A stretch of DNA of 64,000 nt from Symbiodinium natans (taxonomy: Eukaryota; Sar; Dinophyceae; Suessiales; Symbiodiniaceae): assembly GCA_905221605.1 (NCBI GenBank), contig CAJNDS010002421.1, positions 204,926 through 268,925 on the forward strand, written 5' to 3'. The translations under genes were made by a program, and so were the position numbers. Below are positions 38,556 to 49,555 of the stretch, piece after piece. The notes beneath the pieces were generated by a model. It searched no databases and was not told the origin of the DNA. It worked only from the letters and a program-made list of their open reading frames with translations. The stretch's first letter is position 1. The number at the start of each line of letters is the position of its first letter.

Positions 38556-41500
38556 CGCCAGAAATCTGTACTGCTCCTTCCGGCGCCGTCTCCTGTCCAG
38601 CCACTTCTTGCCCAGGAAGAACTTGAGCGCTTTCAGAGACATTCACCTGTCCAGCAACACCTTGCCCAGGTAAAACCTCATCCGTGGAGCCCACCGCCAG
38701 CGAACCAACCATAACTGAACCATCCCTTGCTCTTTTTTGAGACCGTTCAGCTCGACGAGAAGGTTGTGGTAGCGAAAAAACTTGTGAAGTCACTTCTTGG
38801 CGGGTCTCCCCCCGCGACGCTTTGTCGCGCCCTTCGCCAAGGTGAACCGATTTTTTCGGCCCGTCATTGGAGCCTGAAGAACCACTTTGCGGAACATTGC
38901 CACGATTCGCAGTTCTCTGTGAATCCCTTTCTTGCAAAAAGATTTCCTTCAGGCGTTGTACGGCATTGGTCTCCTCTTCGCTTGAATCGCTTGAGGAAGC
39001 GGCATACGAGACCAAAGCCTCCGCCTGTTCATCATCATCCACCACATCTGCCCACGCTCTGCTGAACCGATACGACAACCCACCACGAGGCTTCAGTTCC
39101 AGTGGCTTCGGCTTTTCCACCACTTCCGCCGGTTGCACTCGTCGTTGTGACCGAGAGCGTGGCACCTGTCGCACCTGTTTTTTGTCCAGCAAGGGCCTTC
39201 CCCTTCTCACAGGGTTTGATCTTGACCGATATTTTTTTGTTGGTGGATTCACCGGCGGCATTCCAACTCCCACCAACCGCAGCTTCTGTACGCACAACGG
39301 AGACCTCTGCGCAAGCGTCCAACCATCACGGTACCTGACCTTATCAAAAAGCTCCCGATAGGAGCCTCTCGGCATAGTTTTTGCACCGGAGTCTTCAGCT
39401 TCACGCACCTGAGTGAGGGTTCGCACCGCCGCTCTTCCAGTCCCTTTGTTCCCAGAAGATTGTTGTACCCGTACAGATGCATCAGAAGGAACTGCCCTTT
39501 CCGGTCCTCCCGGGCGATATCGGACATCACCAACCAATTGCAGAATTTTGCATGCGGTCACTTTGTTGATCCCTTTGTCAACCAAATCTTCCACAAAGAT
39601 GAACTCTTGCAAGTCCGACACATTGGTCACACCAAGCGTAATCATCACCTCACTTACATGAGGGGTATACACCCACAGGTGTGCGTTGCGAGCCATCCAA
39701 TTTTCAATTGGCTCCTCCGGATTTTGAAGCTGAGTACCAGTGGATGCAGCCACCGAATTCTTTTGTTCATCAGCTTCTGCTTCATCCAGAATACCTTTTT
39801 CCCCATCTTTTTGTGACACATTGGTCATTTGCAGCGCTTTTGGTGCCGAGGATGAGGAAGATTCAGCTCCCCCACTCGCAGGTGGCTGAAAAGTGCTTCT
39901 ATCCGTAATCTCCCATCCTCTCTCTTTTTCAAACCGGACCTGATTGGCCACCTGTACCAAGTGTTTCAGGAGCGACAGCCGCTCCTCTGACATCTCGTCA
40001 TGGGAGTACTTGCAGAAATTTAACCCTTTCCGGCAACGTCCTCTGAGGTAATAATCGAAACAGCAATTGTGGAACCCTGCGTCCCTTAGTGACTTCCTGG
40101 AAGCATTGTCCCAAGCTTTGCCGGGCTCCCAAGTCCCTTCCAATGCTATGTCAGCGTTGTGAAGATACCTGCATGTAGTCCCATATTTACAACCACCTTG
40201 ATTGTAATACAGACACAGACGACCTTTTGGCTCACCCGACGTAGGTTCACCCTTTGATGCACCTTTGCCAAAATTGTACTTGGCCCGGAAGGCTAAATCC
40301 TCCCGCTCCTGCTGTGCCTCATCCACTGGACCTTCCTCCGTGGGAGGGTCACCGATGTTCCCATCCTCATCATCAGCTTCTTGGCTAGTCTTTGGATCAG
40401 TTGACCCTCCTCCTGGCCAACCTTCACCATAACGACGATGCTCATAGGAACACTCATCACCATTGCGACACCTTCCCCGATTGAAGAACTTGCACAGCTT
40501 GCTGTAACCAGGTGACAACACAGTCTTTGGAGTCATGTGAGCCTTTTTGTACTGGTCAGGGTCCATGTAGGCTTCCATTGGCCTGTTCTCCCTTTTGCTC
40601 ATGGATTGCACTGCACCATCAAGCTCCTGCAAAACTAGCTTGGTGTCCAACCAAAGCGCGTTCCAAAACTCATCTTCCCCTTGATTCAGCACCGTTGCCA
40701 CCGCTTCACCCACAACTGGTCGAGAAAATCTCCTTTTTCTGCATGCCAGTTCGAAAAGCGCGTTGTGGTACTGTTTTCGGGAAAAAGTGGTTAACTTCCC
40801 CAAGCCTGTGCTTTCTGTACCATCAGGCTTCCAACCATCATTTTGCAAGATGCCATACGCGCGCCGAGCTTCCGCATTGAGGAATGCCTGATCTGCAACA
40901 CACTCCTGTAAATCTTCCATCGGGCGACCCAACAGCATCCCAGTAATTTTGCCAACATAGGCTTCCTCTTCGTTTCCATTCTCCAGAAGAGCTTTGTAGA
41001 TCTTTTCTCCATAAAGTTGCCTTTCTTCTCGTTCTTCAGAGGATAACTCCTGTACCACAAGCTCTTCATCGGATTGCTCTTCCTCCTGTTTCCAGTCCCA
41101 TTGACCGTTGGAATCTTGGTACCATTGACCAGCATACCATGAATTCGTCCACCACGTACTCCAGCCGCTGGGTTTCCATTTCCGCAGCGTTGAGGAAGAG
41201 TCCTCCACGTCCTCTTCCAAAACCAGAAAGGTGTCCAAGATTATGGTACCATCATCTTCCACTAGTTTCACTGTTCCATTGACAGTATCACCAAATCTGA
41301 ACTGACACGTATTGTTCCCTTCTGCAGGAATCAATACATTCAAATCACCAAGGTCCAAAAAGGCTCCATACCCATTGATGCAGCGCACTAGACCCATGAT
41401 CTCATCTCCCTCTTGATAGCAATGTGTCCCAGGTGATTCCAAGGCTCCCGCTCGGGGCACTTTCTTTGCATGCTCTTCAGAAACCACCTCTGTATCATCG

Positions 41501-43410
41501 GCTCCTGGCGCATCCTTTGTTTTCACCTTTGGGTCACACTGCTCGTCCTGCTCCACGAGTCCCACAAGCTCATCTTTTTTGTGCTCCTGGACTTCAGGAC
41601 CTCCCTTTTTCTCCGCCAAAGGCTTTGCCTCATCTGCTGTAATTCGCTCGGTGTCGACTTCCGGCGAACTTCCAGACGGCAACACTTCTCCCTTCATGGG
41701 AGTGGACCCATCATTGGAGTCCTTTGTCACACCTTCTGCAGCAGGCAAATCTTCTTCCACTGCAGGGCAATTGAGTCGATCATCCACGGCAGGCACGCTT
41801 TCTTCCACCGCAGGCTCCCTTGGTTCCATGGCTACCAAAGGAGAATTTCCACCATCGTTGACCACAGCTGCCTCATCGGCTCCGGTGTAGCCCTTGCTAT
41901 TCCGTTCCTCGCGGCTAACTTCAGGTTGCACCAGTGCGTCCACCTGTGAACCTCCATCATCAGCTGCTGCGGAGACCTGCGCCCCATTGTTGCAGTCGCC
42001 CGTGGAACGTAACACCATATGCACCTCAACCCGTGCTTCCTTCGCACTCCAGGTAATATCTGGCGCATCGACCCGCGCATCATTGGCGCTCCAGGCCTCA
42101 TTTTTCAGATCTTCCGTGTCTCCAGCTATTCCAGAAGCTTCTTTTTCCCCTTGAATGGCAGGAATCTTGGCACCAAACGAAGAGACCTCCTCAGTCGCAA
42201 CACACGACCTTTTCCCTCCGTCTTCCAAATCTCCAGGACCACATTCCTGAACGACAGGTACCACATCCACCACTCGCTCTTCTGCAGCCGACACAGTTCC
42301 GATCTCCACATTGGGAATCTTTTCTTCTGGACCTACCGATTCCACCGCTGCCACACCCTCAGAAAGTGCTCCCATTCCTTCCCGATCCAGATGTTGAGCT
42401 CCAGCGATGTCTGCTCGGTTTCCAGGAATCTCCTCCTCATCAGGAGAACCCGAGGTCGGGGCGTCACCACCAGCCCTAGGACCGCTATCCCTGATAGTAG
42501 AGGAAAAATCTTTTTCACCTAAACTATTTACACTACCCTGGAATGCCCTCGTAGACTCAGTCTTCGGAGTAGAGGATGAAGAATCCAGTGCCGCCTCCAT
42601 TTCCAGCTCATTGCCCGAAGGAGACCCAACCACCTCGTCACTCTTCATCTTTTCACCTACCACCGGCAATGTCCACTTGCTTTCCTGCGTATCCAGGCAG
42701 TAATAATATTGTCTCCCATCTTCATGGAGGTGCCATTCCCACGTTGTCCCATCGCACGCTTTGATCAGATGCTCGTCTTTCCGAAAACCATCCCTTTCAG
42801 AGACCTGTCGCATCTCGTCCTCTTCTTCGGACAACTGTCGCAACCTCTCAGCCTCCATCTGTAGGATCTCCTCCTCCCCCATGGCGTATCCAGCAGCAGG
42901 TGCAGCTTCAAAGCTGTCCGCACCCTTCTGTTCATGACCGCTTCCACCACCTTGGGAACTCGAAGATGGATCCCTTTTGATCTTGTTCAGAGGCCTCCTG
43001 GCCGCTTGCAGCACTTCTCCAATCAGATCGGTCTGAGACTCTTGGTCTACCATTCGACCCGAAGTCGAAGACGACGGCTGATACCCGTGTTTGTGCAACA
43101 CTCGTAAAACAGTCACCTCCATGTCACGATCTATACCACCAGTCGCGTCCCAGTTCCTTTTCTCACCAGGCTTTGGCGATACAGAGACAGCACGTCCTTC
43201 AGCTTCAGCATTGCTAACCATATCCACATTGGGATTCATACCCACATTGGGGCTTTCTGCAACCAAGGCTTCTTCCAGATGTTCTTCAGCGCCGGGAATC
43301 ACCTCTTCCAACACCGATCTTTCACCCAGAGACTCAGCTGCACCATTTCCAGCTCCACTATTTTGTCCACCATCCGAGGCAGGTTGGAGCCATCGCTTCG
43401 GAGAAGGCAT
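38311..43410 (-). pseudogene. LTR-element ORF, 5' part: WW, S1-like, three CCCH fingers (frame-broken at its end)
   Basis: 1,699 aa from ATG 43410, 55 bp inside the primer site; gag-like by position. About 220-250: WW domain (WEWHLHEDGRQYYY...W). About 665-725: S1/OB-like segment (IMGLVRCINGYGAFLDLGD). About 970-995, 1063-1087 and 1113-1140: CCCH fingers with spacings C-x7-C-x5-C-x3-H (twice) and about C-x8-C-x6-C-x3-H. About 1280-1330: a SAM-like helical stretch (VMITLGVTNVSDLQEFIFVE). The rest is acidic, low-complexity linker. The last residues (RRLTKKKEKVGAMNS...) are an artefact of a 161-bp tandem duplication that shifts the frame. CCCH, WW and S1 all suggest RNA or RNP binding; no enzyme domain is seen. 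Confidence 0.7.
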
Positions 43411-43465
43411 TGCTTCTTGATCCCAAAAACCTTGAAAGAACACTTAACCGCAGGGAACCTAATTT

Positions 43466-43477
43466 GGGCTCATAACC
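43466..43477 (-). promoter_or_regulatory. Primer-binding site for an internal half of initiator tRNA-Met
   Basis: The plus strand here reads GGGCTCATAACC, which matches the anticodon stem-loop (CAU) of eukaryotic initiator tRNA-Met. The element strand is thus complementary to it, directly next to the 5' LTR. Drosophila copia and yeast Ty5 are known to prime from a cleaved half of this tRNA. Confidence 0.65.
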
Positions 43478-43764
43478 TACGGGGGGACAATCAAGGAAGG
43501 AAACCAACTCCCCTAATCGCCCTGAACTTATATTCCCCAGATCGAACCAAGAAACAAACAAGAACACGGATAAGAGCAACCCAGGGGGGAAGGAAAGGGG
43601 GAAGGAATCCACACCCTTACCAAACCCTAAGAACCCAGGCACTACTTTTTGAACTTGTGGCTTTCTCTTCAAGCCCATCTTGAGCCAAACATGATTTACG
43701 GGTTCATTAACCCTTCCAACTTCCAACACTAACTCTTTTCTACAATACCAATTGCAGCTCCGCA
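43478..43764 (-). repeat. 5' LTR (minus-strand orientation)
   Basis: 287 bp; begins TGCGGAGCTGCAATTGG and ends GATTGTCCCCCCGTA on the minus strand. Promoter and polyadenylation signals are not evident by eye. Confidence 0.85.
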
Positions 43765-43801
43765 CCCTAAACCCTAAATCCTTAATCCTACTTTGCCTGA
43801 G

Positions 43802-43876
43802 GTGGGCAGGGGTCCCCCGGCAACTCTGTACGCGACGCTGTGGAGTTGGTCCACGCGTGCGCCCACATCGTGGGAG
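43802..43876 (+). CDS. Candidate exon
   Basis: After TTTGCCTGAG, two leading nt then GQGSPGNSVRDAVELVHACA, HIVG. A GC donor (GGGAG|GCGGGG) leaves one nt, which fits the exon at 44301. A later GT donor at 43893 is the alternative. Confidence 0.4.
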
Positions 43877-43892
43877 GCGGGGCTGCTTTAGA

Positions 43893-44300
43893 GTTTAGGG
43901 TTGGTTTAGGGTTTAGGGTTTAGGGTTTAGGGTTTAGGGTTTAGAGTTTAGGGTTCAGGGTTCAGGGTTTAGGGTTTAGGGTTTAGGGTTTAGGGTTTGA
44001 GGGTACTGAGCGTACGCAGGTACTTGGGCTCGTCGTAAGACTAAGACAGAGCTTTCCGCGTTGTGCGCATGTTTTGGGGGGTTGACGGAAGCCGCTTTCT
44101 GCGCGACCTTTGCAGCATCTAGCAGTCCTCTCCCCTCCTGGCCGGAAAAAGCCTTCGGAACTGGCGGTTCCTCAGACCTAAACCCTAAACCCTAAACCCT
44201 CAACCCTAAACCCTAAACCCTAAACCCTAAACCCTCAACCGTAAACCCTAAACCCCAAACCCTAAACCCTAAACCGTATACCCTAAACTCCAGCTGCAAG
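43893..44300. repeat. G-rich array, spacer and C-rich array
   Basis: TTTAGGG units to about 44005, unique intron-like sequence 44006-44177, CCCTAAA units 44178-44285. Confidence 0.85.
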
Positions 44301-44382
44301 GTCAGAAGTTGACCTTCAACAAGCATGAGCTGCAAGTCATCCAAGAAGCTCTGCGCGATGTTGCTTCGCCGATCTATGTGGG
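44301..44382 (+). CDS. Candidate exon
   Basis: After CAGCTGCAAG: QKLTFNKHELQVIQEALRD, then VASPIYV, ending TGTGGG before GTGGTT, two nt left over. That matches the single leading nt of 44820. An alternative acceptor at 44293 adds two codons. Confidence 0.45.
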
Positions 44383-44397
44383 GTGGTTCCTTTTGGG

Positions 44398-44819
44398 GTT
44401 CACGGTTTAGGGTTTAGGGGTTTGGGGTTTAGGGTTTAGGGTTTGTTTGGGGTTTGGGGTTTAGGGTTTAGGGTTTGGGGCGGGTTAAGTATTGTCAAGG
44501 GCATGTAGGGGCCCACTTTATGGTAGGAACTCTGAAATCAACCGCAAGTATGGCGTACGCGCCGAACCCTGAAGCCTGAACCCTAAACCCTAAACCCTAA
44601 ACCCTAAACCCTAAACCCTATAAACCCTGAACCCTGAACCCTAACCCTAAACCCTAAACCCTAAACCCTAAACCCTAAACCCTAAACCCTAAACCCTAAA
44701 CCCTAAACCCTAACACCCTAAACCCTAAACCCTAAACCCTAAACCCTAAACCCTAAACCCTGAACCCTGAACCCTAAACCCTAAACCCTAAACCCTAAAC
44801 CCTAAACCCTAAACCCTAG
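44398..44819. repeat. G-rich array, spacer and long C-rich array
   Basis: TTTAGGG/TTTGGGG units 44400-44485, short unique spacer, near-pure CCCTAAA units 44578-44819. Confidence 0.9.
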
Positions 44820-44903
44820 TTTTGGAGAGCTGCCCATGTGGACCACCTGCGACCCACAGGTTTTCACCTTCATCCGGCAGGACCAGAGCGAGGGAGGCTT
44901 CGG
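44820..44903 (+). CDS. Candidate exon
   Basis: One leading nt, then FGELPMWTTCDPQVFTFIRQ and DQSEGGF, ending TTCGG|GTTGAC. The predicted junction with the previous exon reads SPIYVG-FGELPMW. Product not recognised. Confidence 0.45.
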
Positions 44904-45855
44904 GTTGACAGGGTTGGGGTTCAGGTTGTCAGGGTTTAGGGTTTAGGGTTTAGGGTTTAGGGTTTACGGGTTAAGGGTTAAGGGTTTAGGGTTTAGCTTT
45001 GAAGGTTTACAGGGTTTGGAGGGCCTATAGGGTTTATGTTAGGGTTGATAGTGTTTGCATCGGTTTTCTTTGGGGTTTTTGTAGGGTTTAGGGCTTAGGG
45101 GTCTATTTAGGGTAGTTCAAAGCAGATACTTGGGAGGCGAGGGCTAGTAACAGGTTTAGGGTCGTCGTCAGATAACTGAAATGATGAAAACAATCATTGG
45201 TATGAAATGACTCTAACCCTGCTGCGACCCCCGAAACCGGACCTGTCTTGGGACCCGCCTCGGACCGCTGGGACCTAAGCTCCTGAGAGCCCCGAGAGTC
45301 TTTTGGGACCCCGGACACCCCCCAAATGTTACCACGCCCTGACACGAGCCCCCCTGGAACGGTGGAAGTTTTGGGAAGTGGGCGGTTGACTTGAGAAACC
45401 CTAACAGGAATGGGTTTGGGTGGTTTTGCCACCTGAGACGGCGCGGGGTGGGATGAATATGTTAGATGGCCCTCCACTATCGGGCCATGCCTGCTCGTCG
45501 CATTTCACGAAGCTTCTGCGCCCTTTCACAGCAAACCCTAAACCCTAAACCCTAAAATGCAAACCCTAAACCCTAAACCCTAAACCCTAAACCCTAAACC
45601 CTAAACCCTAAACCCTAAACCCTAAACCCTAAACCCTAAACCCTAAACCCTAAACCCTAAACCCTAAACCCTAAACCCTAAACCCTAAACCCTAAACCCT
45701 AAACCCTAAACCCTAAACCCTAAACCCTAAACCCTAAACCCTAAACCCTAAACCCTAAACCCTAAACCCTAACCCTTAACCCTTAACCCTTAACCCTTAA
45801 CCCTTAACCCTTAACCCTTAACCCTAAACCCTAAACCCTAAACCCTAAACTGCAG
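44904..45855. repeat. G-rich repeats, 0.5-kb spacer, long C-rich array with (CCCTTAA)n
   Basis: G-rich to about 45000. The spacer 45001-45530 has no convincing gene; the minus-strand ORF at 45103-45477 is unsupported. CCCTAAA units run 45533-45848 and include a homogeneous CCCTTAA run at about 45770-45820. Confidence 0.85.
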
Positions 45856-45927
45856 GAGCTGCACAAGGCCTCGGCCCGGGACGTGGCCATGGCGGCCGGC
45901 GCGGCCGCCGCGGTGTGGCAGGCGCCT
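45856..45927 (+). CDS. Candidate exon
   Basis: After AAACTGCAG: ELHKASARDVAMAAGAAAA, then VWQAP. The last codon before the G-rich array gives a GA donor in phase 0 (CCT|GAATTG). The GT at 45935 would leave one nt and break phase with the next exon. Ala-rich helix. Confidence 0.4.
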
Positions 45928-45934
45928 GAATTGG

Positions 45935-46135
45935 GTTTAGGGTTTAGGGTTTAGGGTTTAGGGTTTAGGGTTTGGGGTTTGGGGTTTGGGGTTTGGGGTT
46001 TGGGGTTTGGGGTTTGGGGTTTGGGGTTTGGGGTTTGGGGTTTCGGGTTTCGGGTTTCGGGTTTCGGGTTTCGGGTTTGGTTGTGGGGTTTGGGGTTTGG
46101 GGTTTGTGGTTTAGGGGTTAGGGTTTCTGGCTTTA
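45935..46135. repeat. TTTAGGG, (TTTGGGG)n and (TTTCGGG)n runs
   Basis: Three homogeneous variants lie next to one another: TTTAGGG 45935-45970, TTTGGGG about 45970-46040, TTTCGGG about 46040-46075, then TTTGGGG again. Confidence 0.95.
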
Positions 46136-46448
46136 CGCTGGATTCGCCCGCTTGACTGCTCCTATCGTCATCCGGGTGCGGGGTGACGTGAGTCAATGGT
46201 TGCATCTACTTGGGAACTTTGCCCGCATGAAGGGGGAAGGGGGTCTACGAAAACAAGTCCCAAGTAGCCGGCGTTTCCTTGCAACCAGGATCCATGGTTT
46301 CGGACCCCCACGGGCCACCTAGTTCCCCCAACCCCACCCCATAAACCTCAGCCCTAAACCCTAAACCCAAAAACCTAAACTCTAAACCCTAAACCCTAAA
46401 CCCAGCGGCGGAAAGCTTATAATTCCCCCCTCTAAGTACGTTCAGCAG
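46136..46448. other. Intron-like spacer with short C-rich array
   Basis: Unique sequence, then CCCTAAA units 46340-46402 and a TTCAGCAG acceptor-like end. Confidence 0.5.
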
Positions 46449-46497
46449 GAGCTGCCCGATCTTCGCCTCACGCTGCTATCACCATGCTTGGAGGAAT
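46449..46497 (+). CDS. Candidate exon, first of the in-frame run
   Basis: After TTCAGCAG: ELPDLRLTLLSPCLEE plus one nt, ending GGAAT|GTGG. The frame passes into 46677 as ...CLEE-C-LHVEEV. Confidence 0.5.
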
Positions 46498-46617
46498 GTG
46501 GTTTAGGGTTTAGGCTTTAGGGCTTCGCGGTTGCAGATGTGAGGGTTCGGGGGCTACGAGGTTTCGGGTGCAGGAGCTTGGGGCTTAGCTGGGTTTAGCT
46601 TTGCCCAGAGGCTTAGG

Positions 46618-46665
46618 GGGTTTAGGGTTTAGGGTTTAGGGTTTAGGGTTTAGGGTTTAGGGTTG
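46618..46665. repeat. (TTTAGGG)n array
   Basis: Seven clean heptamers upstream of the exon at 46677. Confidence 0.9.
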
Positions 46666-46676
46666 ACGGGCTGTAG

Positions 46677-46747
46677 GCCTCCATGTGGAGGAGGTGCTGG
46701 GCTGCTTGCCCAAAGACCACAGCCGCGCAGCCCATCTTCGAGCGTAT
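46677..46747 (+). CDS. Candidate exon
   Basis: After GGGCTGTAG, two leading nt then LHVEEVLGCLPKDHSRAAH, LRAY, ending at GTGTAG in phase 0 (an alternative GTATGT donor lies 4 nt earlier). This exon has G-rich repeats on its left and only a short C-rich stretch on its right. Confidence 0.5.
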
Positions 46748-46784
46748 GTGTAGCCCCTCAACCCGAAACCCAAACGCCAACTGA

Positions 46785-46885
46785 GGGTTTCGGGTTTCGG
46801 GTTTCGGGTTTAGGGTTTCGGGCTTAGGGTTTCGGGTTTAGGGTTCGGGTTTCGGGTTTAGGGTTTCGGGTTTAGGGCTTAGGGT
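46785..46885. repeat. TTTCGGG/TTTAGGG mixed array
   Basis: G-rich units alternating TTTCGGG and TTTAGGG within the intron between 46747 and 46921. Confidence 0.9.
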
Positions 46886-46920
46886 CCCAGCGCTAAGCCC
46901 TGTCAGCCCTTGCGCCGCAG

Positions 46921-46983
46921 GATGTGGCGCAGGCGGCGCGCTTCAAGGGCAGCGAATTCAACAGCCAGGATGCCCGACTAAGG
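46921..46983 (+). CDS. Candidate exon
   Basis: After CTTGCGCCGCAG, 21 complete codons: DVAQAARFKGSEFNSQDARL and R, ending AAGG|GTTTAG. Phase 0 on both sides. Confidence 0.5.
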
Positions 46984-47529
46984 GTTTAGGTTTTAGGGTT
47001 TAGGGTTTAGAGTTTAGGGTTTAGGGTTTAGGGCCAAGGGTTTAGGGCCAAGGGTTTCGGGTTTAGGGTTTACGGTTTAGGGTTTAGGGTGAGAATTGTA
47101 CTTATAACTGTACTTTTAACCATCGTAGGGCACTTAAGGGGCTTATAAGTGGGTTATAAGTACAGTTATAATTGGTTAATAAGTACCATGAACCAGAAGG
47201 TTTAGGGTTCAGGGTTTAGGGTTTCGGGGTGTAGAGACGGCTTCGGGTTTCTAGGGTGAGGGGTTTGGGGACTTTTGGCTTTAGGGACTTTTAGGGTTTA
47301 GGGATTTGAGGGTTTAGAGTTTACTTAGGGTTTAGGAACGTGGAGATAGTGCCGAGTCAAGTAAGAAAAATGGATATACAAACGGAGCAGGGAATCTGGG
47401 AGGGTTTAGGGTTTAGGGTTTAGGGTTTAGGGTTTAGGGTTTAGGGTTTAGGGTTTAGAGTTTAGAGTTTAGGGTGATTACGTGGTGATGTACAAGGGCC
47501 TTGGGAAGCGCCGGCCCAGGCCAACCCAA
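46984..47529. repeat. G-rich arrays around a family 1 palindromic-element copy
   Basis: G-rich 46984-47092. 47094-47194 is a family 1 copy lacking most of its left arm. Mixed G-rich repeats and clean TTTAGGG 47401-47475 follow, then unique spacer. Confidence 0.8.
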
Positions 47530-47710
47530 GCCCTAAACCTTAAACCTTAAACCTTAAACCTCAAACCTTAAACCCTAAACCCTAAACCCTAAACCCTAAA
47601 CCCTAAACCCTAAACCCTAAACCCTAAACCCTAAACCCTAAACCCTAAACCCTAAACCCCAAACTCTAAACCATAAACCCCAAGATCTAAACCCTCAACC
47701 CCTAAACTTT
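47530..47710. repeat. CCCTTAA-like then (CCCTAAA)n array
   Basis: CCTTAAA units grade into clean CCCTAAA. Confidence 0.9.
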
Positions 47711-47747
47711 CCCTAAACCTAAACCCCCCAGAACAACCCGGCCGCAG

Positions 47748-47830
47748 GACTTGTCAGAGGTGGCGGCCGCCTTTGCAAAGGTGCAGCTGCCCAACGACAT
47801 CTTCGCCGCGGCCCTTCGCTCCATTGTCGG
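47748..47830 (+). CDS. Candidate exon, helical repeat protein
   Basis: After CGGCCGCAG: DLSEVAAAFAKVQLPNDIF, then AAALRSIV plus two nt, ending GTCGG|GTTTCGG. It resembles one helix-turn-helix unit of RAP/OPR-type repeats. The two nt left over fit the single leading nt at 50598. Confidence 0.55.
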
Positions 47831-47869
47831 GTTTCGGGCTCTGGTTCTTTCGGTGATAAGCGTATATCA

Positions 47870-47955
47870 ATCAATATATATATATATGTGTGTGTGTGTA
47901 TATATATATATGTATGCATCTGTGTTTTGTATTTTTCTATAAGATTATCTGCCTG

Positions 47956-48021
<66 letters not shown>

Positions 48022-48025
48022 TATA
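47870..48025. repeat. (TA)n/(TG)n and (TCAA)n microsatellites
   Basis: AT and GT runs at 47873-47912; about 16 TCAA units at 47956-48020. The Ser-Ile-Asn-Gln ORF over it is an artefact. Confidence 0.95.
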
Positions 48026-48169
48026 TATACATCTCTTACACATGTTAATTTAGCACCCCTTTGCTTTCATTTTTGTGAATGTTTGTTGTTTTGTCCTAAG
48101 TTTTTTTCAGGATTTCGGGAGCCCAGAGAAGCTCAGGGCCTGGTTCCTATCGGGTTCAACCCTCAACCC

Positions 48170-48505
48170 TTAACCCTACACCCTACACCCCTAAACCCTA
48201 ACCCCTAAACCCTAAACCCTACACCCTAAACCCTAAACCCTAAACCCTAAACCCTAAACCCTAAACCCTAAACCCTAAACCCTTTGTTGGAAACGACCAG
48301 ATCACAGCATTGCACCCCACCCCCCCCAAACGAACCATCCGAGGTATTGGACCTGCGCTTCGACTCTCTGCCGCTGGTCTGATGGCTTTAGGTGCTTTGG
48401 GGTCCGAAACCCTAAACCCTAAACCCTAAACCCTAAACCCTAAACCCTAAACCCTAAACCCTAAACCCTAAACCCTAAACCCTAAACCCTAAACCCCAAA
48501 CCCCT
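48170..48505. repeat. Two CCCTAAA arrays with unique spacer
   Basis: Arrays 48170-48285 and 48407-48505 around about 120 bp of unique sequence. Confidence 0.9.
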
Positions 48506-49555
48506 TTGTAACCCTAAACTGCCAGGTACCTCTACCATATATATTTACACCTTAATTGCATTTCGGAATTTTTCTGTGCACTTTCTATCATTAGCGGATT
48601 GCATGTGTAATAAACGAAGGAAACGAGGAATATGAACACTCTAAAATTAGCACTTCAAATGGCATTCGTTCGCTCATTTCATTCACGCGCCATTAAAGAT
48701 TGTATGTTGGAAGAAAAGACAATTAGGAAAACAAAATAAGAATTCCAGGATAAAATCATCAATATTGGGGGTTCTCTATCAATCCTGGAGATGGACTCCT
48801 GAAAGAGCATATTTTAATGAATGTGAACAGGAACAACAGATAGTAAGTATCAAGAGTACAAACTGGAAACATGTTCTATCTTAGTTCCGTATGTTCATTT
48901 CGCTCATTTTTCGCTTCATTATTATATTTCCCTTTCATTTGTGTTAAGTACAATCAGGGTTTTGGAGAACGAATGCGCGCTCAGGAAGTTTTCTATTAAC
49001 AGAGCGCTAAAGACGTCCATTAAGATTTATATTGCGCGCTAAAAGACGTATATTTTATAACCTGCGCCAAGAATGAGATTAATAATGCGAGAATAGAAGA
49101 GGATTAATAAGAAAGAGCGTGTTTTTCGATCACTTATTCGCTCATATGGTCGCTTATCGCGCATGCAAGCCCGTGAACAAGAATAATCCAAGAAATGAAA
49201 GCAGAAATGAGACAGCTATTTAACGAACGAAGCGAGGGGGAAATTACAGTATTTTAATACCTTCGTTCGTCTTGCATTCTGTTCACACCATATTTGTCCG
49301 TCTCGCTTGCGAATGAGAATACCAGAAGCACATAGGGGCCCCCCCCCCAAATACTATAATCCTTTTTAGGGTACCCCCGTTTTCAGAAACCCCCATATAT
49401 TCCGAGTAGCTGAGTGAGCACACTTTACACTTCTTGGGATACTATAATCCCCTACAGAACTGAAAGTGTACACTTTTTTGGGGCTTATGAACTCAGCAAC
49501 TAAGTATTTAAGAAAAGAGGAACTGCCATTGACAAGTCTGGTTTTGCTGTGTTGC
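48506..49555. other. AT-rich unique block inside an intron
   Basis: About 1 kb clearly more AT-rich than its surroundings, with repeated words such as CGCTCATTT, TTCGTTCG and AGAATGAGA. No long ORF, no repeat arms, no recognised element. Confidence 0.5.

Larger units (their letters stand above)
34767..43764 (-). mobile_element. Non-autonomous LTR retrotransposon with a giant CCCH/WW/S1 ORF
   Basis: 8,998 bp with direct terminal repeats of 287 bp that differ at about four positions. They start TGCGGAGC and end CCCGTA on the minus strand. CCCTA flanks both sides as a 5-bp target duplication, though the target is itself repetitive. A half-tRNA-iMet-type primer site follows the 5' LTR and a purine tract precedes the 3' LTR. 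The interior is one long coding frame broken by three shifts. It holds WW, S1-like and six CCCH motifs but no recognisable protease, integrase, reverse transcriptase or RNase H. Movement would therefore need enzymes from an autonomous (probably copia-type) partner. Confidence 0.8.

Noticed and set aside
35525-43683. Plus-strand ORFs across the LTR element
   Set aside because: They are antisense to the minus-strand CCCH/WW/S1 protein, whose domains are unambiguous.
34762-43769. CCCTA target duplication as proof of insertion
   Set aside because: Not rejected outright, but the target is made of CCCTAAA units, so the match could be chance; the LTRs, primer site and purine tract carry the call instead.
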